From NCBI GenBank assembly GCA_017590115.1, contig JAGGNK010013114.1:434001-498000 (forward strand): a stretch of 64,000 nt of DNA. The letters are read 5' to 3'. The notes beneath the pieces were generated by a model, which did not search any database, had not been told where the DNA came from, and was given only the letters and a program-made list of their open reading frames with translations. Of the stretch, positions 1 through 12,400 are shown one piece after another. Each line of letters begins with the position of its first letter. Positions within the stretch are counted from its first letter, which is position 1. Origin of the DNA: Montifringilla adamsi (lineage: Eukaryota; Chordata; Aves; Passeriformes; Passeridae). Position numbers and translations under genes: made by a program.

Positions 1-280
1 GCAACTATATGTTAATACTATATGCAACTATTTTTCAAAATAGTATTTAAGAGAAATAGACAGTAGATAGTAGGTGTAGTAGACAATTGGGCATCTTCAT
101 TTGCATGTGTTCAAATTCAAATGTAGAAGAAGACACCAACAGCAGGGGTAAATTTTAGAAAATTGCAAACTCCATGTTTTCAATTTGATTGTAATGGATT
201 TTGAGGCTAAAAGCTTGTTCATTTCATCAGACTTTTCAGACAAGTGAAAGCATTCTTCATTTTTAAAAACGGAATACTCA

Positions 281-450
281 ATGCTTCCAGTGATGGGGCA
301 GCCAGGGCTGTCTGGGCAACCATTTCCAATGCCCCAACATCCTCACAGGGAAGAATTTCTCCTTAATAACCAATCCAAACCTACTCTCTATCAGTTTAAA
401 ACCATTCTGCCCTGTCCTATCTCTACATGCCCTTGTAAATATTCTCTCTC
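281..450 (-). mobile_element. CR1 LINE 3' fragment
   Basis: The plus strand reads as the reverse complement of the CR1 3' region (..GATGGGGCAGCCAGGGCT.., ..CAGGGAAGAATTTCT..). The terminal TCATAGAATC segment is missing. Confidence 0.75.
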
Positions 451-454
451 AGGT

Positions 455-545
455 GCATATATAAGTATATACAAATATAAGAATATACACATGTATTTAT
501 TTTTATATATATATATATACTTATATATACTTATATGTACACACA
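455..545. repeat. TA-rich microsatellite
   Basis: TATA and TATATAC/TACA alternating purine-pyrimidine tract following the CR1 at 281-450. Confidence 0.85.
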
Positions 546-2881
546 CAATGCTAAACATGCATGCCACCCCAGCCATTATAACCCACTCTTCATTCAGTAT
601 ATGCTAGTCCTGAAACTACTTTTAACTCTCTTGCTGTAAGTGCTGAGAATGTTTTTAGACATAAATCAGTGAACAGGAGAGCAAAACTCCCTTTTACTTC
701 TCGCTTATTCCTTTGCCTCCACACTTATACTCCCTTTCTATCTAGTTTTAGATAAAAATCAAGGCTGTCATGTTCAGGTTTGTTTGCTTACATGTGTATA
801 AAGTTACATGTGTACTAATAACTTTCTAATCCACCTTTCAATTTCAACCAAACCATGTGGTAAAGAGGTCCCAGTCAGCTTCTGGAGGGTTTAATAAAAA
901 CAGACTGCTCCAGAAAGGAAATATACACAATGGGGGAATGCAAAATGGACAATCTACTTGGAAGAAAAAGTTATAAACAATCCACATCTGGAGAAGAAAT
1001 ATCTTCAATTTGCACTTGCAGTTTAAACCTCAAAATCAGGCAACCACAGTGAACCAGCTTGTAGGAAATTAAACATCTTTGATCCCAGTGCTGTAGGATC
1101 ACTTTTTCAGATTAAGACACATGGGAGGTGTGAAAGGTGCTGCCCTGATATTTGTCATGTTTAGGCATTTCACAGCTATACAGCATGTGAACATAAGGCT
1201 ACAAATATGTAATTAGAAAAGTACATACGGGTCTCAATAATATAATTCCATTTGTTGCCTTATACAGCCACTCATAACATATGTTTACTGGGGCATGGAA
1301 TTCCCAGAACAGGTTCAGCAAAGACAGCAGTGGTGGAAGCTTCCTGACATTGTTCCACTGTTGACATCCACTGGTGGAATGAAGGAAAATGCCAGCCTGA
1401 AGCCCTTTAAATCATCCAAGATACGCACCATTGAGAGGCTGACCTCTGGGTTCAGAGGTTGATTAGGATAATTGTGAGTTCAGGTAAATAATTTTGTGCA
1501 TGAACCTGCCATTCTCAAGAAGCAAACAATTTCTAATTTAGCTAGTACCACAGACTTATAGATAAAAAAATTGCATTCAAACAGCAATTTTGTTTTATTC
1601 CAGAAAGTGCAAAAATATACGTGAATGTCTCATTTTCATGAGCTCCAAGCATTCTTCATAAACACGCATAACTGATTCAGGGTTGTGCCAATAACAATAA
1701 TAATGGATTTATATTAGTAGACTCTAAAACCGAAATGATTGAAGGCTACCTTTGGTGTTTATACAACTAAAGTCAAGCACTTAAACAATCATTTAATGTT
1801 TTATATTGCGCTTGGATTTTCAGAGTACACAAACACACATTATTTCCACAGGATTGATTGCTAAATACATATATAAGCAGCTTGTATCAGACAAACAAAT
1901 TTGAAAAATAATTGGTAATTTAAAAAAAATTACTTATCTTCTAATCTCTTTAAAAATACTAATGACTTTTTATTGGCCAAGTTCAATTAATGGTGAATCA
2001 AATGCAAATGCTGCAAATGTGAATCAAATGTAAAATGCATCTTCCCATGACACTGGACATAATCTTTTTTAGCTTTTGTTCCTGTCTGTCAGCCTCTGAG
2101 TGCCACACTGATCCTTCAGTGGAAGGGGGTTTGCAGTGGGAAACTTCAAACAGCTTTGACACTTTAGGCAAAAAGTAACTGTATTATGCCTATAGCCATC
2201 AACCCAGATAAAGACATCTCACTTTCTTACCCTGCATAGTTTGGATTCAGGGAGTTCTTTGACTGTCTTGTAAGACTACAGGATTTCAAGTTTCCCTCTT
2301 GCTTCTGCAGCTGAAGTTTCCCATGGATGCAAACTTGGCTGAACTGCAGGGTCAGCTGGGCAGAGATTTCACTATTCACCTTCTTTCCTTTCTCTGAACT
2401 TCTTTTTCAGGAAATTTCATTTCTTTTTCCTTTTCTCATGGAAAAGGACGGACAGCCACAGAGTGCACTTTGCCATTTAATAGTCAGGCAAAAGATGACA
2501 AGGCTATGAGTACAGGCCATAGACAAGAAAAAAAGCCTCCAGCTTATTCACTTTGGGTATGAACACCTGAAATGCCAATGTATACTGAACCAGTGTACAC
2601 AAAAACAAAGCACCTCACAGAAACAGGTTTACTAGTATTGTCAAGTATTCTAAGCCTAAATGAGAATCCATTTTGTTCTTCATTAAAGCGTGCAATGTTT
2701 ATTGAAAAAACTAAAATTGAAAAGGAACCTACAATAGATGGACTGGATTGTTATGTGAGCTGGAGGCTGTCAGTGAAGCTTTTAAGGGACACCCACAAAG
2801 CTGAACTGTGACAGCCCTTAGTGGCCTCAGCTGATACTGTAGAGCGATGGCCAACTTGTGCTCTACATCAGGCAGAGGCAT

Positions 2882-3230
2882 GAAATCATAGGATCCTAGG
2901 ATGGCTTGTGTTAGAAGGGACCCCCAAGATAATCCAGTTCCAACCCTGTGCCACCAGCAGGGGACACCTTCCACTAGGCCAGGTTGCTCCAAGCCACGTC
3001 CAACCTGACCTTGAACACTTCCAGGGATGGGGCAGCCACAGGTTTTCTGGGCAACCTGTACCAGGGCTTCACCACCCTCAAAGGGAAGAATTTCCTCCCA
3101 ATATTTCATCTATCCCTGTCTTCTGTCAGTTTGAAGCCATTCCCCTTGTCTTGTCACTCCAGGCCCTTATAAATAGTCTCTCTCCATCCTTCTTCCAGGC
3201 TTCCTTCAGATACTGGAAGGCCACAATTAT
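2882..3230 (-). mobile_element. CR1 LINE 3' end
   Basis: The antisense CR1 begins at AAATCATAGGATCC and runs about 350 bp through the characteristic CCAGGTTGCTCCAAGCC and CACAGGTTTTCTGGGCAACC blocks to the ACTGGAAGGCCACAA block. The open frames on both strands here belong to the repeat. Confidence 0.9.
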
Positions 3231-3370
3231 AATTTATGTATAAATAAGTATATACATATATAAGCATATAGGTATAGAAAGTCAGAAAATACAAAGTTAA
3301 ACTTTCATGTTTCAAACAGGGTTTTACAAAGAGAATATAGAACAGTAAATCCTTTAGGAAAGTTACTCAC

Positions 3371-3486
3371 TTTCTTTCTTCCAGCAGAGCAATTTCTTTC
3401 TTGACCTCGTGGTACTCTTCTGCTATTTTGCAGTGCTGTTTATACACCTGCATAGATTCCTTAGAGTCATGACAAGGAGGCAGAGG
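3371..3486 (-). CDS. MAP3K7CL: MAP3K7CL coiled-coil exon
   Basis: The 116-nt exon has acceptor CTTAAAG|CCTCTG and donor GAAAGAAA|GTGAGT. It encodes [19 protein letters not shown] then [19 protein letters not shown] and two bases of a Lys/Asn codon. Human has [19 protein letters not shown] then [19 protein letters not shown]. The heptad-like pattern of I, L and A marks the start of the C-terminal coiled coil shared with TAK1. I scanned 1-3370 on the minus strand for the next exon and did not find it. Confidence 0.92.
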
Positions 3487-6400
3487 CTTTAAGAAAAAAA
3501 AAGAAGAAAAAAACCCCATTGTTTTTTGAATGAAATATTAGTTTAAACCCCACATATTTTGAAAGATACAATATTTATCTGAATTCCTGTTAGAACACCT
3601 AAAGTATTTTTTTCCTTAAATAACTGCAGTATATGGCCAAATATTCCTAGTGATGGCCTTTCAAGGAGGGAAAAAACCCAAAACAGTTCCCTGCATAAGA
3701 ATATGTGCAAAACTTCAAACATATGTGTAAAACTTCAAACATTGTGAGAATTTTCAGAACTCTCCTTGTCAGCTTTGCAAAATATCCCTGAAGATTTTTC
3801 AAAGAAGGATTTCTCCCTTACCTCCCTCTTTTTCAGCTAGAGTGATATGTAAATGCTAAAGCTGATGCATTGATCAGACCTATCACATACATCTTTACAC
3901 TGACAGGAACTGACATCATTGCAACAAGATCATCTTTTTTTCAATGCATACTGAATGTAATAAATATGGCAAATAAAACCAAGCTGTCCTAGGACTCCTT
4001 AAGTAAATTTCATCAAAGGTCTTGAAAATACATTTTGGTTAAATGTAGGTGCTTTTTGCGCCTTAAAAAAGAATGCATCTTAATTCAGGCTTCAGGTTTG
4101 ACTGTCACATTTTGGTTATAACACTTTCAGGAAGTATTTTTAAGTTATTAGCCATGAATCTATTGACTGTAAATGAACTCCAAATAGCATGCTTGAGCCA
4201 CCTGTTTGAAGTAAAAGGAAACACTTGAAATAGTTCATTTACTGTCCATTTAAATAACATCCAATTGCTTTTCACAATATTAGTAGATTGTTTTGCATTT
4301 CTTGCTGTCCTACCTTGACTCTTCTGGGTAGTATAATATTCCCTTAACGACGTTATTAGGAAAAGAAAAGCACAAGTAGTCAGACTTTTCCTATTTATGA
4401 TCTTGTAATATTTTGTTTAATCTAAACTGAAAATTCAAATTTTACTAAACATGTTAAGAAACAAAGATTAAAAGCATTTTTGTTCAGGAGACAGGGTAAG
4501 CTGGCTTCAGACATAACCCAAAGCATAGATATAAGTAATGTATGGAGCTTGCAAGTATTTGTAGTTGGTATGTGATTCCTCACTGAAATTTTGACACTCA
4601 TATTCCATATTCTAAATTTAAAACTGCTGCAGCAGAATTGTTTCACAGCACATTGTTTCATTCTCCCTGATCTTGGAGATTTTGGGAACCCAGGGAAAGG
4701 GCAGCCCAATACTTGATTAATCTAATCCCTAGAAAAGTGCTTTTAATTGCATTTCAGTGTGGATGAGCAAGAGCACCATTGATATAGCCACCCAAATAAT
4801 AAGCATAAATTTAGCAAGACTGAATATAGAAGTCTCAGTGCTCTAATCCAAGAATGCATGGATGAGCCAAAGCAGCATCTCTGCTATCAACCAGAGATCA
4901 GCTACCAACAAGTGTGTCACAATAAAACAATTTTGAACAGTACCAAAGGGAAAGTCCCCAAACAGTGATACTTCAAAAGAAAAACACAACAAAACAAAGC
5001 AGAAAAGACCTTGGATTTGCTTTCAATTTAGTTTCCACTAATCTAGCTGGTTTAAACCAGTTTAAAAATTAAAACAGTGCTCAGTTTCTATATTCCAGCT
5101 TCCCACTCAAAAGATATATATAGAGAGCTAAAAATTATCTAGTCATGCTGAAACTTAGTATCTAAGGCTCACTTAGAACCAGTTGCTGACTTTTAAAACC
5201 CTTCCTATTATTGTTTCCTCTTCAGTGACATTTTATCTTACACTGATATTTTACCACTTAAATTAAACTTAAAACAAATTAAACAATCAGTTTTCTAATT
5301 TCTATTCATAAAATTCTTTTCAATTTGTCTGATGGTAGTAAGCACTATATCAAGACTCTTTTAAATTATTGGTGTATATTTCTTTAAAACATAAATGTTA
5401 CAATGTTTTCAAATGACTAGATAGAATATAATTGAATCATATCATAGAGTGGTTTGGATTGGAAAGGACCTTCAAGAGCATCAAGTTCCAGCCCCTCTGC
5501 TATGGGTAGGGACACCTTCCACCAGGCCAGGTTGCTCCAAGCCCTGTCCAACCTGGCCTTGAACATTTCCTGGGATGGGGCAGCCAGAACTGGAGAATTT
5601 GGTGTGCTCCTCTGTAATTTGGAAACTTCTAAGACAGGCTCCAGAGATATTATCTACAGCATCCATGAGTAGATTCTGGTCAGTAGCATATGAAACTGCA
5701 TATTTAGCAAACACTTTCTACTGCAATAACATGGTAAAAGGAGAGATACAAATCTCCATTCCATGTGGAAGAACTTTTTTAATGGTCTGTGGCCAGGCAA
5801 TGGGATGTACAGCAGATACTGCAGTACAGAATGCCCAATGGCATTCCAGGAAGTCTGTATAACATCTTTTTGTTAAGGGATTGCTAGTTTACCAAGGTGA
5901 CTAATTTCAGAAGGCCTTAATAAAGTTCAATTTACAGTATGCTTTTTTTTCCACTCAGAAGTAAACAGCCATACTTTACTTTCCTCTTAGAACAGCCTGA
6001 GCTTGCTGTACCTTGCCTGTCCATAAATTAATATAAATAAAAGCATACCTGCTAGACAAGCAAAAAACATCCCTGTCACATTTAATTACATTTAATGGCA
6101 ACAGTTTCTACTTTTAATCCTGTTTTTTTCAGGCTTCAGTGTCATCCACCCTCATTTTCCTGTGCTGGCAAAATATGCACGTGCAGCATCTCTGATCTTG
6201 TTCACAAAGCTAGTACAAAAGCTACAGCTGTAAGTCATACTGGTGGTCTGTCCTATTAAGCCTGATTTTCAACAAGGTCTGATTTTTCCGTGTATTTTGT
6301 TGAGTAACTCACTGTAACATTAAGAAATGTTCTACAGAATTCAGCAAGTAGACACTAAGAGTTCCTTTTATAGACCATCCTGTAACTGCACATATATATG

Positions 6401-9400
6401 TAGATCTTTACAAGACATATGTACTGTTTATTCAGACTTTTGTTCAGAATCCAGACATGAAAGATGTTGGAAGACGACATGCAAAAGCAGTTCATGAAGA
6501 AACAGAAAATCACAGAACTTTTGGGTTGGAAGGGACTTTCTTTCCTTGCAGGAGAGGTGCTCCATGCCTTTAATCATCTGGGTAACCTCCTCTCTGCCTG
6601 CTTTTTAAGGCAGGCTGAAGAAGGTCTTCTAAGTAAAATCTTTGGTGGGGTGACACAGAATGAAAATTTTCAGGTTTGGGCTTTTTTTTTTTTTTGCTTC
6701 ACTTATATGACAAGTTCTTTTGCCTTGCCATATGAAAATCAGCATTCCATATCCACAAAAGCTGTATAGTTGACAGTGCCAATCAACTGTCAAAAGCTTT
6801 AAAAACAGTTGATTTTTAAATTCACCATCATTGCACTTATGTGTTTAACTGTGCAAAAATTAAAACTTTCTCCTGAAAAAGTTGAAGTTTCAAGAAAAGA
6901 TTGTATCTGGCAGTTTTTCCAGCTCACATGAACTTATCTAGAAGTCTTCAGCACTGATCTAATTAAAGAGTGGTATCTTGCTTTTTGTAAATTTGGTAAC
7001 TTTCAGATGAACTCTTCTGGAAAAGCGGAAAATCCAATGCTAATATTTTGAATGTGGTCTATGTTCATTATATGGCCTTGTGCACTCTTCTATGATAGAA
7101 AAACCCACATTGTGCCAAGCAAAAATAGCACATTGCAGCTACTTTTTGTTGTGCAAATGGAACTTTCCCACCAGTTTCAGATACCCATCTTAGGATACAT
7201 CTAGTCCAGTCTAGTTTTACTATGAAAGTCAATAGTTCTCTTCCAAACAATTCAGGTCAACTGGATGAGAGCAATTGTGAGTTTTGCTCTCCTTCCTGTG
7301 AGATTTTCCATTCTTTTCTAACCTTAGTATGATGCTCTGACTTGGTGAACATGCATACATATTAACATACATACATAAAATGGCCTTACATAATTTAAGA
7401 CCAAAGTTATCACAGCAGCATTACAGGAGACTTATCAAGTTCATTGGCAATCAGACCTAATTATAGAGCAACACAGTCCTCTAGGAATTCTCTTGGAAAC
7501 CAATACATAGTAAAAAAATTACAGCATCCTCTTTAGAAACAGAGTATGCTTTTAAACTTTCTAAAATTAATTTATGTATCTAACAAAAATCCCGGCATTC
7601 AGTAGAAGCAATTAAAGTTCCAGAGTAAACAAGGTTTCTGCTAAATACTTATATCACACACTGCTCCTTTCATAACATTTGCATTACTTTTATATGAGCA
7701 TTTTCTACTAAAGTGAGAAAAACTATCCTTTGACTTGAGGTTGGATGTTATAAATGGTTGGAGCTTTTTCTTTGTTGCAGCAATTTTATAGTCATGTAAT
7801 GACACAGATTTGTAACACAAAATGTGACATAAATGTCTCTCAAGCTCACAATTTCATGAGACAAGATCACAGAACCATTGAATTGTTTTGTGTTGGAAAG
7901 GACTTTAAAGATCACCTCCTTCCAACCCTCTGCCAGGGACACTTTCCACTAGACTAGGTTGCTCAGAGCCCCATCTATCCTGGTTTTCAAAGATGAAGAA
8001 CTATAGAACACCCTGTGTATGCATATGTGACTTGTGTTCTTCCCTCTTCAGGATCAAGCTCTCATCCGGAATAAAGATTTTGATGGGGAACAGAGAGATG
8101 AACTGAGCAAGTCACAGGAAGTGTTGGAACGGGACAGGCAACGCACAGGGCATAGCAGTGCAGGTATGAACACTAGATACCCTCCTATCCATTCAGTGAC
8201 CTGAACAACAAGGCCTTGGATGCTGATGTATGTTTCTAAATACAGCAGATAACCCGTAGTAAAATTTCTGTCAGAGGGGTCACTGGGCAGCTAATCAAGG
8301 AAGTGCCTTCCAAGGACCCATCCAGACAAAGCAAAGGTTAAAGTTTCCCAGTGACAGAGTGACAGGTGTAACCAGCCCACCCTTGCTGCACTGCCCACCA
8401 CATGGTGCAGACACGGAAGCGGGGAAAACCACCAAAGCTCAAATAAACAGGTACTGCTTGTCAGTGGGAAGAGAATAATTTCCAATACTGCAAACAAAAG
8501 GAATTGAAAACAAGAAGATTATTAATATGAGTTTTGTTTCACTGATAACTTAGCAGGAAGTTATTTTAGTTGTGTGTGTGGTTTTGTTGTTTTTTTTTTT
8601 TTTTTTTTTAATAATAAAGCTGCAAATATAGCTTAAACTGATCTGTTCTCATATGAAGGTCTTTCATGTCTGATTGACCGCAGACCACATATAAATTTTG
8701 ATTTAAAATATTGGAGTTATTTTTTTACAAATTGCTTCTCGGAATGTGTAGAAAACTGTAACATTCAAAAAAGTAATTTGAAAATAAAACATGTTAGTCT
8801 GAAGCTAGCTAGTACATCAGAACACACAGACTGATATTTTTATTCTTCAGAATGAAGCTGCATCTAGAACTTTAGTAAGAGTCCTTACAGAGAATAAGCT
8901 TTTTTGCTAAGTCTCCTAGAAATACCTTCTCTCCAGGCAATTCCACATCCACCTCTGTAGAGCTGGGTGCTTGGACAGCAGGGTTTGTTGCCCTGCCAAG
9001 GGGAGGCTGCACTGAACTTTGCCCTGTCATTTGATACTGCTGCCCAGGGAATAGGTATGGAAGAATTGTGGGAGGAAAAGTGGGACCACTAGGTAATTCT
9101 GCTCAAATAGCCAAGTTGTCTGCCAAGGCCTAACATAGGAGGACGAGAGCTTGAAGCCCAAAACAGAGGTGCAAATTGCTTGGTACTCAGGCTGTGGTCT
9201 GCTGCCTGCATGCATAGAATTCTAAGGCTCTGATTTTCCAAGTGGCTTGCTGAACTTACATAGCTTTCAAGCTGCTTTCAAAATCCAGCTTAAAGATCAG
9301 CTAATTTAGGCTTTTTTTTTTGTTTGTTTGTTTTTAAAACAGGTTTCAAAATTTTCCTTTGTATGCTTGAAATCTGTAAAGTTATTACTTTTTTTTTTTA

Positions 9401-12400
9401 AGGTGCCTATTACTATATAGCCACATAACCTGCATTTACAGTTTGCTTCTTTAAATAAAATTCAAATATTTTTGACTGTATTTATGGCACAGTGATTAAA
9501 ATCTTGTGGCTCTCAGATATGATATTTTTATTATGAACATATGTACCAGCATTCTTACAAATTCAAGCATTTCAGGCTGCTATTGCCACAGTTGATTAAA
9601 AGGTTCATTTACACGACCCTTCATGTGTGTGCTCTGTATTAATGCACTTCAGGACAGAAAAAAACATGGATGGAATGACAAGGGACACCACCATTCACTA
9701 CTTCTGCAGGTCCTGGTGAAGCCCATTTTACCTGTTTCTGTAATGCAGGAGCTACCTGTTTCAAAGTTGGCATGAATTGCAAGCACATGCCATAGAGTTC
9801 TGACAAACCTGCAGCAGTTTGGATTGCAGTGATTGAAAAAAACACAATTAATAAGAAATGTAATAAGGTAAATGATAATTTTGTAACAGCTATTACTTGT
9901 TTGAAATTTTAAAGCAGACTAAAAATACTGTAACGACATTAAATAGTTATCACATGAAACTGTGATCTAATTGACAGATTGACAAAAGCAAGGAAATTCA
10001 AGTTTTTATTGCTAAATTTGATTGCAATGTTATCTCTGCATCAGCTCAGAGCCCTGTATTGACTTCACTGCCCTTGGATGAACATAAAGGCATTGAAATA
10101 TAAACATGCACATAAGCTTGAAAACAAAATTATTAAGTGCTACCACAAATTTTGTACTTTTAAGTGGTTGAGTCAGACAGGTAGCTCTCATAAGTTATCC
10201 TTTCAGCTATCCTGATATTACCAAGGGAGATTATGTAGGATAATAAAAAGAAAATTACATTAACCAAAGCCTTTGATTGTTTATTTGAATTTGTTATCAT
10301 ATTCAATTATTCATATTCATGATTATGAGAGTAAAGGAAGGTTTTCTTGAAAAAAGTGTCAAGTACTTAACAGGCCAGTTGGGTACACTTAGTGGGATTG
10401 TGCTAGAATGTACTTCAAAACTTTTACTGAAGGGCTATTATATATCTGGAATACTTGAATGCTTCCAGAGGAGCATTTTCAGCCTATCATGAAATTCCAT
10501 ATTTAGAGTATATTATAGGTTCCAGAAATGTAAAAGTCATAAAAGTCTTAATAAAAAAATCATCACTTGTCCTGCAAAGTACTTATACGTAATGCTAGTA
10601 ATATTGTTTTTGTGTATCAATAGCAGCAATAATAATCATACTTCAGTCTTTTAGAGCAATCCTTACCTACTGGTCTTAATGCTCTTTAACAAAAAATGTA
10701 AAAAATTATTAACTTAATTTCAGAGATGAACAGAGGCATGAAGCAACTCCTGGATTAAGCAATGTGTCAATGAGAGAGTTGCAAACAAAATGCAGGTTCT
10801 TTACTTTCAATTTAGTGCTCCAGCCATGCAACACAATTGCTTTTCTCAAACTGAATTCTTCTAAAGAAAAAAAAACAAAAACCAACCCTCTTTGTTGCAC
10901 TGGAAGGTTAGTGGAATAAAGAGGTTAGCATACTACCCGGTTCCTTTTGTCCCAAACCTTTAGCTTAATTCCTACTTATGCCTAAAGAACCTGCCCATAT
11001 CCTCAGGATGAGAGAGATAGAGCAAGAAGAGTCTCTGTCATCCTCCATTCCTTTCTCAGTCATCCGTTTGATGAGAGCAGCGGGACAGAAGTGTCACCCT
11101 TGAAGTCAGCAGCCATCCCGTGTTGTCTCACAAGATGATGGGTACAGGAAAGATGACATTATTGGTCAATGAGTGGTCTACTAATGCCCTTCTCAATTTA
11201 CAGTCAGGAAACAACTGCCTTCACAGTGAAATATCAGAGGAAGTTTAAATGCTCCTGGGAAAACAGATAATCTGAAGTAGTCCACAAAAGCCAGCAAACA
11301 CTCCAGAACCACCACAGAGGAAAGGGAAATAATCCCTGGATACAGAACTGGCTTTGTGCCTAGAGAGCCATGGAGCTGCCATCAATTGTTCACTGTCCAG
11401 TATACTGGGGGCCCATCATTCTATGCTGACAAATCAGACTGGTCACCAAAGGATTCTCTTGGAATGTGCCTGAGAAAACTGATGCTATCAGTCATAGCAC
11501 AGCCTGCAGGCATTGGAATGTATAATGTCCCTCTCATTCCTTCTCCCATCAGGTGAACAAGAACTCTCTTCATTGCAGTGCAGCAGCACTACAGGAATTA
11601 GATGGAAAATCTTAAAAGCAGGCAAGATTGTTAAAATAGGAATTTCCCTACGGTTGGACGAAAAATTTTCTGAATATCTTGAAAAAACTGTTTTCTTCTA
11701 TGGATATATATGGTCTTATTAAATGTTAATAGGCTAGAAAAGCACCACTAAAAACTCCCACCATAGTGTAACAACCAGAGGCTTTTTATAACAACAAATA
11801 CAGTGAATGTGAAGTAGAACTGTCATAAGAGAAGTTTACCTGCAGCTGCTGATCTAATTCTGGAAATGCCAAAGAGAAGCTTTCAGGGGAAGCGTCATCT
11901 AAAAGGTAAACACAATGTTAAAAGTTATTGTCTACCAAAGAGGGCATTTCAAGTAATCTGTTTAATGAAGTTCTATATTACATATTTGGACAGTAATATT
12001 TGGATCCTGAAAACACCTCCACATCTTATCTTTTACACTTGAGATGCCTCAGTAGAATCCTTGAAAATACTAGTGGATTGGTAATAAGAAAAGTTTATGT
12101 TCTGGAAATAGAGAAAGTCTATTTTGCATTGCAGTGATTAAGAAACAAAGCAGTTGGTCCAGTAGAACATGTGATAATTTAATAAAACAAATAAATCTAA
12201 ACTGTTTTTCTTCCTGAACTCTCTCCACTACACTGCTAAGTAAAGGACTGTCTTAAAGGACTTTACCTGTCAATTACAATCCTTATGGGCTAGAGTTAGT
12301 TCAATCATGACAACAAACCAAGCTGTGCTTTTATTTATTTGTTTGGGATTTTTTTTTTTTGTTTATTTTTAGAACAGGCTTCCAGCAAAGGTGGGACAGA

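Larger units (their letters stand above)
1..3370 (-). other. MAP3K7CL intron sequence after the coiled-coil exon
   Basis: No coding exon is recognised here. The stretch holds two CR1 fragments (281-450, 2882-3230), a TA/ATAC-rich microsatellite (about 455-545) and AT-rich unique sequence. It is presumed intronic because the MAP3K7CL frame ends with an open phase at 3371 and the remaining exon(s) must lie left of the window. Confidence 0.6.
3487..11839 (-). other. MAP3K7CL intron with CR1s and a plus-strand exon-like pair
   Basis: The 8.35-kb intron lies between the coiled-coil exon and the FPELDQQLQ exon. It contains antisense CR1 pieces at 5432-5586, 6504-6590 and 7864-7990, poly-T runs near 6690 and 8590, and two exon-like segments on the opposite strand (8052-8163 and 8937-9034, annotated separately). 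The rest is AT-rich, with no convincing coding or RNA gene. Confidence 0.6.

Noticed and set aside
2290..2400. Exon-like segment after TTGCTTCTGCAG (MDANLAELQGQL..)
   Set aside because: It is open for only about two dozen codons and has no donor or neighbouring exon.
2729..3243. Open frames of 111-126 codons on both strands
   Set aside because: They fall in a CR1 3' end and its untranslated part. The same peptides recur at other CR1 copies (for example 5481-5714 and 51119-51322).
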